NCBI RefSeq assembly: GCF_030272615.1
Contig: NC_081406.1
Coordinates: 240,116,422 to 240,180,421, forward strand
Reading direction: 5' to 3'
Source of the DNA: Cryptomeria japonica
Lineage: Eukaryota > Streptophyta > Pinopsida > Cupressales > Cupressaceae
DNA: 64,000 bases
Below the pieces are notes generated by a model. That model had not been told where the DNA came from. It made no database searches and saw only the letters and a program-made list of their open reading frames with translations. A program made the translations under genes and the position numbers. Of the stretch, positions 36,135 to 47,003 are shown in pieces (position 1 is the first letter of the stretch; every line of letters starts with the position of its first letter).

Positions 36135-36520
36135 GTGATGTTGATTGAAATCAGTTTGGTATAGATTTATTAGTGCTATCATTCATTCTAGATTGATGTG
36201 TCGATGCTACTACTCAGGGGGAGTAGTCAGCTTTGTGGTTCAGAGGTTTTATGATTTTTGTTTGATGTTTATGTCATATTTTTGGCATTGATGTCAAAGG
36301 GGGAGAGATATATGTGAAAAGAATAGTTTGAAAAGAAGATTTTTATAGAGATATCATTCATAGGGGAGTTTGGTCTTTGGTTCAGAACTTCATTATCATA
36401 TCATCTTGGAGAGTTTGTTGGATGTCTTCCATTGGGGGAGACTTGTTTGGCATTTGCTTGCCACTTGTTTGGCATTTTCTTGGTGCTTGGATGTTTTTCA
36501 CATCTAGTGTTGCCATCAAT

Positions 36521-36535
36521 GCCAAAGGGGGAGAT
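36521..36535 (+). other. E3 polypurine tract
   Basis: The purine run AAAGGGGGAGAT lies directly before the 3' LTR start TGTTGGCC at 36536. The surrounding 37 bp are identical to the same site in E6. Confidence 0.85.
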
Positions 36536-37731
36536 TGTTGGCCATTTGGAGGAATTGATGATGTGTTGCATTGATGTTTTATCATTGATGTCAACACTAG
36601 CTATTTTTTTGTCTACTGACTTCTGGTAGAGTGGTTGGTTTTTGATGTTGATCAAGAGATTGGTCTCTATTTTGGTTTGGCTTGTGGAATTAGCTTGGAT
36701 TGGTTATTCATGTGTTCCTGATGCATATCACATTTAGTTAGTTCAAGGTTTGATGATCTGGATGCTATCATTTGTTTTAGTAAGCCTTTTGGTCACCAGT
36801 AAGGGTTTTACTGGCAACGCTTTGATGAATCCAATAAGTGGTGTTGGTGAGGCTTCTAGAGGTTATCAGGATGCTGATGGTTATCATGTTTGTGTTCCAA
36901 TTGATTGTGGTGTTTCATTTGGCTTATGGTGACCTATTTTGGTTCCAATGTTATTATGCTAGGTTATGGACCAGTTTATGTAATGTGTTGGTTGATTGTC
37001 CCAATGCGTCATTGGTTGGATTTATTGTTTAGTTTATGTTGTTTCTGTCTTAGGCCAACTTGTTTTATCATTGGTTTGGAGGATTATGTAATGGATCTAT
37101 TGTATTATATTTTAGGTGGTTGACTTAATTGTTTAGGTACCCGGTTGGTATAAATATGATGTAAGATCTCTTTGTAGATCAGTGGTCATGGGTTATAGGA
37201 TTATCTATGTGCGAATAAAGTTGTAACCATATGTAAAGGTTTTGGTCAATCATAGGTGATCAAATTGGGTTTATGTAAGTGGTTTAAGACCTCCGATATT
37301 GAGCTTAATCAAAATTACACTCAGGTATAGGAGATGCTATTCTTGCAGTTCACTCATCTATTTGGATTGTAGTTTGGATTTCTTTGTAGTCAGTGAGGTT
37401 CCTTTTGTGATGAGCAGTGTGCCTTCCTGCATGTGCAAGACCCTTTTAATGTAATGACATACTTTCTGCAGAAGTATTACTTGACTGTGGGTAGGCTTCC
37501 CATTATGGTTTTTCCCTTTACCGAGTTTTCCACATACAAATCTTGGTGTCATGTGTTTTGTATGGTTGGTTAATTGTTTTGTGATTTAAGTTAATACTCA
37601 ACTATTATATTTGATATTTTGGTATTTGGTTTATGCATTCCAGTTGAAGGTTTTGTGAGCTTAAAGTTTTATAATCTATTGACAATTGATTCACTCTCCC
37701 CCCTCTCAATTGTCCACCAGTTATCCCAACA
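36536..37731 (+). repeat. E3 3' LTR
   Basis: Starts TGTTGGCC and ends CCCAACA. Pairs with 6890-8112 with about 10 percent difference by eye and small indels. The sequence beyond 37731 is the minus-strand frame of E2. Confidence 0.85.
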
Positions 37732-39599
37732 AATTCAACCTCTTGTTCACTAAAATCAGTCTCATATAGGATATATGAACCCATTTCCTCAGCTTCATGA
37801 AGGTCACTCTCACAGATTGATAAGACATCATCCTCATTTGAAAGTGCATCCTCCTCTTCAAAAAGTGGATTTGAGACCAAATGGGAATTGACCTCAAGCA
37901 TGTCATTGCAAGACACATGCTGGTTTATGCCCATGGAATCATCATACAATGGATTCTTAGTTGTATATACCATGTCTATTTGTTGATCAGTACATGTAGG
38001 CTCATTTATTTTAGGTGTGTTTGGCCTTTGTTCTTCATACATGTCACACTGCTGCACCATATCATGAGTTTGAATAATAAACTCATTATCAACATCATCA
38101 TCTTCGTAGGTGTAGCTGGGATGTGAGACTTCATCCTCTTCATTGAATGCACACTCACACTCACCAACATTGTCCACGTCTACTCCATTCTCAAACTCTA
38201 CAACTGAATTCAAATCTGATTTATAATTATCATTCTGAGCATTAGAACAACAGACCACATGATTCCTATCATGAGAATAAACTGCATTATCATAAGCATA
38301 GGCATTGAGATCGTAACCAAAATGGTTTTCAACACTTGCGTGCATGTAATCAACATCATATCTTTGTTGTTCACTTGCTAACTGAGCCATCAGACCATTT
38401 ACATTTGAGTCATAAGATACTCCTCTTGGATCATGACCACCATAGGACTGCCATTGAGTTTTTGTCACAGTCATGTCCTTACTTATTTCAAGCATCACTA
38501 TGTTATTTTCAATCAAACCTTGGCCCTATACCATTGGATCAATGACACCTTCATACTGCTAGCAAGGAACACAAGGTTCAACTTGATATGTATTCATGTA
38601 CATCACTGGGTTTGGGACAGTAGGCTCATACTGATGTAGACTATCATTCTTGGGTGCATACACATAACCGAGCTACTCGTAAGTGTAACTTAGGGTGGGC
38701 TCTTAAGGAATAAATGTTTTTTGAGGCACACTTTTTTCTTCAACATTCATTTCATCATCTCTAAGCTCATGGATAACATTATATGATACTTACTGATTTA
38801 CACTTTGGTAAGACATGCATGAGGGGACAACAAGTTGGTAGTCATCTCTAACTTTGGAACTATCTTGTTTGCTTGCACACCAAGTCCTCTTTTCAGGCTT
38901 TAACTTCCTACTCATTCCAACCTTAGAGACTTTCTCAATGTTCTTGGCTATCTCATAAGCTTCATACAAGATTTTAAGGCTCTCATTTCTTAGCTTGTAG
39001 CTCATCTTTTTACCAAAGGCACCAAGGTATACCACTAAAGCCATATCATCAGATGGTCTGATACCTTGAGGGATCCTTTTCAATATTTTTGCAAATCTGA
39101 GATTAAAAATTGAGACCAACTCATCCTCTTGAATGTGAATATTCATAAAGTCACGATTCATTGAAGACTCAAAAATATTCTCACAAAGTTGCTCTTTGAA
39201 AGATGACTGAAACTCTTCCCATGATCTAATCGATCATGGTAACCAATTAGAGAACCACTCTCTTACATCCTCTTTCAAGGAATGGACAAAGAGCCTCATA
39301 AAAACATCCTCATGATCGACCTCATAATCTTCCATTATCTCACTGAACTGTTGCAAATGCTTCTCAGCTGATTCCTCCTTCAACCCACTGAACTTAGGAA
39401 TCTTATCTATGACTTCACAGGGTATGGGGTTTGGGAAACCCACAATATCATCAAACCTCAAGGCCTTATACCTTTGAATGATGAAATATCTTTGATTACT
39501 TGGCTGGGGCTGACTTCTCAGCATGTTAACATTAGGAGCCAAGTAGGGATACATATTTTGATACATTTCAAATGTGCTCACACAAGCTTTTGAAAACAA
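37732..39599 (-). pseudogene. gag: E2 gag with acidic C-terminal extension
   Basis: One minus-strand frame runs from 39599 to 37732 and is broken only by in-frame stops, for example at 39234, 38790 and several near 38520-38760. The first part is a Ty3/gypsy capsid-type gag domain: PKFSGLKEESAEKHLQQF, REWFSN, SIRSWEEFQSSFKEQ, then an alpha-helical stretch to about 38900. The rest is an acidic, D/E/N/Y-rich region without recognised motifs that continues beyond E3 at 6889-6007. No zinc knuckle, protease or RT follows. It would supply particle protein only, so the element needs another element's enzymes. Confidence 0.75.
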
Positions 39600-40898
39600 A
39601 ACTGAAAATGCTTGTGACTACAACTTTTTTTCAAGAGCACAGACTATTACAACATGTTGACTTTCTTTCAAAAAGAAAAACTCAAAAAACAACCAAACAT
39701 CATGTAAAAAATTTCTTGTTACAATTCCCCCTTAGTAATGCTACTTATCATTCAATAGGGGACTTTCAAGTTCTAAAAATTTCAACAAATATCTTCAGAA
39801 AAATTTATTCTCAACAAGATATTTGAGAATACCTGGAAGTATGCAACTACTGCTCTCTTTCTTCTTTGATAAGACTTTGAATGTTCGGAGCTTGCATCAT
39901 CTCTTCATCAGGATCTTTGACAAAGTTGCCACCTTCTTGCAGAGGAACAATCTTTGAACATTAGAGAGCTATTCAAAGACTAAGTACTCTGAGTTCTTCA
40001 ACAACAGAGCCACCTCAAACTCCTTCATACAACTTGTAATAAACTTCTTCCAGATTGAAAAATATAATTAACATCTGAAACAAAAGTTTAGAATCTTCAT
40101 TTTGTTGACTCTTTCCAAATGGATTTATGGATTTCCCCAGTAGAGTCGCCAATCTGTTAGTTGTGGCATGGATGGGGCAATCTATATAATGATTCAAACT
40201 TTTCCAACTAGAGATTCTAGACACTTCCCCAACATAGTCGCCAATCTATTAGTGATTTTTTTTTCTACCTTCAGTCCTAAGGAGATACACAACACTAGAC
40301 TATGGGATTGGCAATCTAGGACATGACATCAACACTATCAACAGACTGAAGACAAGAAAACATAACTGAACAAGGCTATACAAGCCTTCTACTCTTTGAG
40401 CTCCACTAGGCTCAGGAGGGTGTTCCTATTGCAGGTCTGAAAATAATAAACTTGTACAAAGTAACCAGCAGACCTATCTTAACAAGGTGGATAGTTCTCA
40501 GATGCATGATAATGGGCACTTGACATTTCACCATTACTTGAGCATAATCCCATTTTTCTCTATAATAAATATTGAGAACAAAGACTAAACTAATCCTACT
40601 CCTACAACATAAAGGAAAAGCATAAATTAAATGATTTTGATAATATATGGAACCAACTGAACCAAAACTTGTAAAGAAATGTCCAGTGCCAAAGAGAGGG
40701 CAACAGAGTCACATAAAAGTTCACCTATACTGTTACATCCAATCATGTCTTGAAAGTATTTTGAATGTTATTGACTTGTAATAATAAGACTACTAAAACA
40801 ATATTCAAACATTCATACTTAATGATCCACCTAAAAACATATAGAAACATCTTACAATATCCTTTAAAATACTGTCCGCCTTAGCAAAAAATCAAGGT
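39600..40898 (-). other. E2 leader between 5' LTR and gag
   Basis: About 1.3 kb with no long open frame. On the minus strand the word ATTGGCGACT...GGGGAA occurs twice, near 40255-40222 and 40155-40128. This word is familiar from leaders of large plant Ty3/gypsy elements. I could not match the bases next to the LTR (40898 downward) to a known tRNA. Confidence 0.5.
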
Positions 40899-43800
40899 TG
40901 GAACCATTCAAAATGGGGAGAAAAAATGAATAAGTAGACAAAAGAGAAAACCTAAAGAAAACCCTAGAAGGCATCAGAGAATGACACATATCCTATCTCT
41001 ATTGTCTTCAAATCTAAATTTGCCCTTTCTCCTCCAAAATGGGTCTACAACTTGCACTCAAAATCTGAATGTGACCTTTCAAAATCTGGAGAAAACAACT
41101 TGCACCAGTTGTCACATTCAACATTTCTCATCAACTAGAATTTTCCATATTTGTATCACTGCAACCCTATTGGAAATTTGGCCAAAATTTGAAAATTGCC
41201 TCTATAAGTACTTGTCAATTCACCTTTTCTTCACATACCTTCCTTTTTTTAAAAAGGAAAAACCCCTCCTGACAGAAGGTACCCTTTCACTTCTATTTTT
41301 CAAAACTGAAAAATCCCCCTTTTGTGAAAACCAATTTTTTTTTAACCAATTCTTTTCATTTGGCTGGAAATAACAAAAGGTTGTTTCTCTATGTGAATGA
41401 TTCCCAGGTTAAATAAAAATGACTCACCTTGCACAAAGTCACATAGTGAACAATGAATTTTCCTCTTTCTCAAAATATTCTTTCAAGTTTCTTGGAATTT
41501 CCCGTTTGTTGTAATATACACCCTAATTGAAAATATTTTCCATTTTCCAGCACAATAACACCCATTTCACCTTTTACTGGCTAATGTATTCTTGCAAATT
41601 GATTTTGCTTTAATTTCATATCCTATACACCTGGATATCACTTTGTCATAACATTTGAACACTTACTTCCCATTTTAATCCCATTTGTCCCTTATGTTAT
41701 GATGAATGCCAACACACTATTCCAACGCACCCATATCATCAGACATCATAGTATTTAGAGGGATATGTTTCTTTGAAGTACCAATTAAACAATCTTCATA
41801 CTTGAATCCATCAATTATAGGAGAGAAAAAACTCACAGAGCAACCACAAAGGTTTTATCATTTGCAACATCAAACACACCCATGCGAATATAGATTCATG
41901 TCGTCAGAACTCCCTTTCTCTGTCATTCGTGCACTCAAAAATTAGTGCCAAGAAAAATGTTCATTGCAAATTTGTTGATGATCAAATCCCCCATCTTTGA
42001 TGATAATCATTACACATTCTCATTATCGCCCCCAGAAGCAACATTATTGCAAACAAGTCAATGGAGATCACATGAGTAATGTCGGATAACACTGCATGGA
42101 GCACCTCTAAGCTTTGACCTTGAGAATATATGGTTTGAAATCCACACTTGAAAACCAACATAGACATTTAACTATCAGTGACATGAGACCACATTCACTG
42201 AGACCTCGATGACAATGAGCATTTGTGATTTACCCAAATTTCCCACACACAAGCATAAATGTTCAAATGATCAATCAAACAACCCACATGCTTTCTTTAT
42301 GTCTTCCACATTTGCGTTCATTAACATTAAGGTCGCTGCAATTATAGTGTTTCAACAAAATCTTCAATCGCCTCCCATTCACCCTAAGAAATCATTGATG
42401 CAATTGTGCATATCCTGCAACTTTTGAATCAATACCCTATGTTGCCTTTGATCTTTTGAAAGAATATTTCTGCATAACCCCTCACATTATACTTGAGGAA
42501 ATTGGAAACATTTCTTGCAACTTGGATAACCTTTCTGAAATTTAACTTAACAACAGAACCAAACGATATGAATTCTTCACAAACCCTAAAGATTGGAGTA
42601 TCTCCCAGTGCTTTACCCGCACCTCTGATTTTTATCATTTTCATTACCTTGAAACTTCTTCCGCCTGACATTCTCCCATGCTTAGGGAATCTACAGGATA
42701 ACGAGAGGAGACCCCACCGCTTTGCACGTCACTTTGGTCTTTATCCCGCATAGTTCTTGGCCTGACCTATTTCATGTGTGGGAAAATTGCTCACTCTTCT
42801 CCGCCGAACCCATTCTTATCTCGTGAGTCCAACTTGCATGTCCCTTGAGAGCATGGGATAATAAATAATTTCCCCCATGTGCTTGATTCCTTATCCTGCG
42901 GGGTAAGGCTCCACCCTTTTTCTTTTTGCATTCGACATCCTCTTATCCTGCATAGTATTTTTCCTTTCAAACTCACTGTGTGTGATAAGAAATGAATTAT
43001 CTGAGACTCCAAATGATTTAGGGAAGGTGAAAATCTTTTTTTGCGGGGGCCCACCAATATCAACCAATGGGCAACATTTAAAGATTCAGGTCATTATTGA
43101 AGTAACCTTTAAAATCTATTTATCTCAAGAGCTCTTATTGCCAAAGATCTAGAATAAAATGAGTTTAGCCTATCACCCTTTCCCTCTTGAAAACATTATG
43201 AAAATTTGAGCAACCCCCTTATATTAAATCATTGGAAAAATGATTTAATACATTTTAATTTCTACCCCTTTAAGTAAACACTCAATAAATCAAATTAATA
43301 ATTTATAACACTTAACCCCATTGCTCTTAAATTCTATATAATTTTAATCAATGTGATTAGAAATAATATTAATCCTTGAAACCCAAATGATCACACCGTG
43401 CATCAACCTTAGTCAGGCCCCAAAGCGATGTTGGCTAAAATTTCTTTCAATTTTGTGCAACTAACCTCCTCAACATGCTCTGATTCACTATCCTAAAGTG
43501 TTCATGATTCGAGAATCTGAAAGATCAACTATCAATTTTGACGTTTTTGCAACTTTGACACATGGTTGAAAACACCTGAGGAACGTCCAGAACTGGCTTA
43601 AAAAACTGACCAAAGCACCTGACCAAGGCATGGGAGCTGGCACACTGATAGATTGTAAAACATAGAATTTGGGGCATCTGATGGGTCATCAAAATGAAAT
43701 CTGAGTCAAAAGTTATTCACTATCAAATTTGCCTACTCAATCTTTTCTGAATTTGAAACTACTGAGTCAACATGAGTAGCACTCTAACCCTGATTTGAAA

Positions 43801-44085
43801 AAATATCAAATCGTCACTTTAGGAACCACCAGTTGGCACATTGGTACATCAATATACCCTAAAGACGTGTGCATGAGGGTTTGACCTGACTAGGTCACAT
43901 GTGAAATTTATTACCCTCAACATTGGCCTATTTGAAAATCTGGAAACCGCTGCTTGCAAAACCCTGAAAATGTTCGTTAGGAATGAGCATAAAAAACTAA
44001 GCAAATGATGAGCTGGGGGCTACAAACTGGGGATCTAATAGATAATTCTACAGAGAATCATGGGTTACAAAAGATTTGAAATGCA
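40899..44085 (-). repeat. E2 5' LTR, inner part (copy B)
   Basis: Aligns to 2145-5345 of copy A with roughly 8-10 percent difference. It is interrupted at 44086 by E6; the remaining LTR part is at 51875-52400. Confidence 0.7.
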
Positions 44086-45232
44086 TGTTGGCATTTTTGA
44101 TGATTATGCTATGATTGTCATTGATGGACACACACTTGCATTAAGATCACCTATTATATGTGTGAGTTAAAGCTCAACCGGAATTTGTTGGAACCGGTAT
44201 GTTGTATTATAGTCTTTAGACTATCGGTGTTTTGCAGAATGTGCTTATCGGTCTGAAGCGGTATGTCGACCCCAAGTGGTTCGTGGATCTCAAGCGGTAC
44301 GAGGGATCAAAGTGGCAAAACACATATTTTCCAGTCTTCATTTTTGTCAAACCAACAACTGGTATTTTGTGTAAATCGGTAATACTGTGATGAGTTACCA
44401 ACTGAAATTTTGTGATGAGTTACCATCCACCGATTGTTTGACGGTGCCGACACTCTAGTGGTGCTTTTTGTGTCATGTTACCGAGTATGTCCAGATTCAT
44501 TGAACCTAGGAAATTGGATTGTAAACCTATTGGACCGACATGGAATCAGATTCCTTTATAAGGACATCATGTCTAGGGTTTTAGGTTGTTGCTAGGGTTT
44601 AAGGTGGTTGATGAGTTTTTGGAAGTACGATCTTAACTGAGAAGATCAAGTTTGTGAGCTGTAACTAAGTGTGAGTTACTGAAGACTGAAGTAATGCTGA
44701 AATGCATTAGCTATGAGCCATAGTGGATCTAACCAAGCAATCTGTGCTATTTGCTAGATCATTCACTTGTTGATTACTCACATCTTTGACAAGTCTGAAG
44801 CCCTTAACCGGGTAGGCTTAGAGTAACCTTTGTAAAATCCTCTAACAAGGTGGTCCACATTTGTGGATCTAAAATCCTCTAGCAAGGTAGTCTTTGATCG
44901 GACTTATCTCCTAACAAAAATTAAGATTCCTAACAGGATCTGTTCTAGTAAAGAATATTGTATGACCTTAACCGGTCTGGTTCCTATTCTGCAAATAGTT
45001 ACTTGTGAGTTTCATCTCACCATGGTTTTTCCCATTTGGGTTTCCACGTCAAATATCTTGTGTTATGGTGATATTGCTCTTGTGGGTGAATGTCTTATTT
45101 TCATTTTGGTTTGCATGTGTGTTCACCGGTTTGTCTGTTAAACTGTTTTACTGGTTTATCACTAGATTGTTTAAGTGTTTGAATACAATGTTTTTCAGTA
45201 TACTAATTCACCCCCCCTCTTAGTATTCATCA
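44086..45232 (+). repeat. E6 5' LTR
   Basis: Starts TGTTGGCATTTTTG and ends TATTCATCA. Carries the block CACCATGGTTTTTCCC near 45018, shared with the E8 LTRs and, in altered form, E3. The 3' copy has exactly the same length. Confidence 0.95.
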
Positions 45233-45234
45233 AT

Positions 45235-45247
45235 TGGTATCAGAGCC
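45235..45247 (+). other. E6 primer-binding site (initiator Met tRNA)
   Basis: TGGTATCAGAGCC lies 2 bp after the LTR end, the classic copia-type primer site. Confidence 0.93.
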
Positions 45248-45297
45248 TAGCTTTCTATAAGTCTAATCACTTGGAAAGAGATATAGGAGAATACACT

Positions 45298-46584
45298 ATG
45301 AGGGAACTTACTCACCTTCTCACTCAGTCTGAGCAAGCCTATGATGAACTCATGGTAAAATATAAAGCCTCTCAGGCAAAAAGGAGAGAACATGCTGAAA
45401 AACTGATGGAGCTATCTGAAAATAGTTCTTCTGATGAAGTGGATATGGAAGCCCTAATTCAAGAAGTAGAAAAGATGAATGAATCAAACTTCAACCTGAG
45501 AAAGGAGTTGGAAGGACTCACTATTTGAATGTGTCAAGAGCTTGAGAACCAGAGGAAAGCTGAAGATCTAGTGAAGGACAAAGATCATGAGATCTCCAAG
45601 TTGAAGCAAGAGATTAGTGCACTTACTGCTCAGCTTCATGAGAGCAGAATGGAAAAAGAAGAAGTACAAGGTAAACTGAACATAGCCATCTTTGAGAATG
45701 CAAACTTGATGGAGACAAATGTTGTCATTTCCAAAGAACTCTCTGAGTCAAAGGAAATACTTGCTAAGTTCAACAAGAGTACTGTTAAGCTGGAGCAAAA
45801 GCTTGAATCGGCCAAACTGGTAAAGAATACCAATGGACTTGGTTTCTCTGGTCATGAGGAAGGAGAGACCTCAAGTGCAAATTCTAAGGTGTCAAAGAAG
45901 CAACCGACATTCAAAGGTAAAGATAAGCAAAACTTCAAACCTGTTTTCTTTAACTGTCTTAAAGAAGGACATACTGCCAATTTATGTAGGAGCAAAGCCT
46001 ATAATAATTTTCCTTACTTCATAAACAATGTACCTAGATCCAATAAGTTCAATGGTAATTGTTATGCATGCAACAAATTTGGGCATAGAGCGTTTGAATG
46101 TAGGTTTGTTGTGAACAACATTGAAAGATATCCTCAGAGGGCTCAAGGAGTTGGTCCGGAATCTTTTGTGAACCGGAACCCCAATTAGTTTAATACCTAT
46201 AATCATTAGTCAGGTAGCAGTGGCTATCAACCGGCAACCGGATAGAGAGAAAATTGTTGGATTTGTCATGGTTATGGTTACACTGCTGCAACATGCAGAA
46301 GAAAGAATGGAAACATGAATAATGGACCTTGGAGAGCACCTAGAATGGTTTGCTATCATTGCAACAAACAAGGTCATTCAGCAAGATTCTGCAGAAGTAG
46401 AAAGAGTATATCAGATGATATACCGGTCACTCTGGAAGGAAAAATTGATGTTGAAACCATTCAAGCGGATATGAACAAAACTTAGAAGAAGAAACCAGTA
46501 ATGTTGCAAGAAGAACCAGTTTCTGCACCTAGTGTGGTATCACGAAACTGGCAAACTAAGCTTCAGAAAAGCTTAGGGGGATAA
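45298..46584 (+). pseudogene. gag: E6 gag-like protein: coiled coil and zinc knuckles
   Basis: Opens with the ATG at 45298 (MRELTHLLTQSEQAYDEL), close after the primer site. The first 190 residues are strongly heptad-like and charged, predicting a long coiled coil. Zinc knuckles follow: a degenerate one near 45955, a canonical C-x2-C-x4-H-x4-C at 46060-46101, one with Tyr in place of His at 46255-46296, and a canonical one at 46351-46392. In-frame stops at 45526, 46186, about 46207, 46243 and 46483 break it without changing frame; it ends at TAA 46582. It differs from ordinary copia gag in lacking an obvious capsid domain. It probably binds and packages the element RNA. Confidence 0.75.
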
Positions 46585-47003
46585 AATGGTGAAATGTTTT
46601 GAACCCTCAGTTTACACCGGTAAAATACCTTAACCGGTATGTGATACCTATCATTTGGCAGAAGACCAGAAATGGTAAAAGGCAAATTAGGGTTTACGCC
46701 CTAATGGTGGAGCATTAATTATGGTAGGTGAGGAATATGCTTAAAAGGAATTTTCAAATCATTTCTCACTATCATTTTTTGAGCGAAGAAGTTTTTCTAG
46801 TGCAGAGCGAAGAAAAAGTGATTTGTGTTGTGATTCAGAGAAATTTAGAAACCTTGAAGGAGATTCAGAAGCAAATTGAAAACGGTCAAGAGAAGAACTC
46901 AAAGTGGTGATTCTGCAACCGACGAAGTGTGAGGCGAAGTAGAATCTGAAAGCCCTAAATTCTCGATTTCCAAAAGGTATTTCTCGAGTTTTTTGTTTTC
47001 ATC

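Larger units (their letters stand above)
6890..37731 (+). mobile_element. E3: Ty1/copia element, internally deleted, split by E4
   Basis: LTRs at 6890-8112 and 36536-37731, an initiator-Met-type primer site after the first and a polypurine tract before the second define a copia element. Gag begins at 8169, is interrupted at 8328 by E4 and resumes at 33662. The two halves join within a copia gag once the TAATC/TAATT duplication of E4 is removed. Gag, zinc knuckle, protease, pre-integrase, the N-terminal part of integrase and the RNase H tail are present; most of RT is deleted. The LTRs differ by roughly 10 percent by eye. Flanks GTACC (6885-6889) and AATTC (37732-37736) do not match, so the target duplication has decayed or the ends are rearranged. 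Confidence 0.8.

Noticed and set aside
38336-38639. Plus-strand frames near 38.4 kb
   Set aside because: Antisense of the E2 acidic gag extension.
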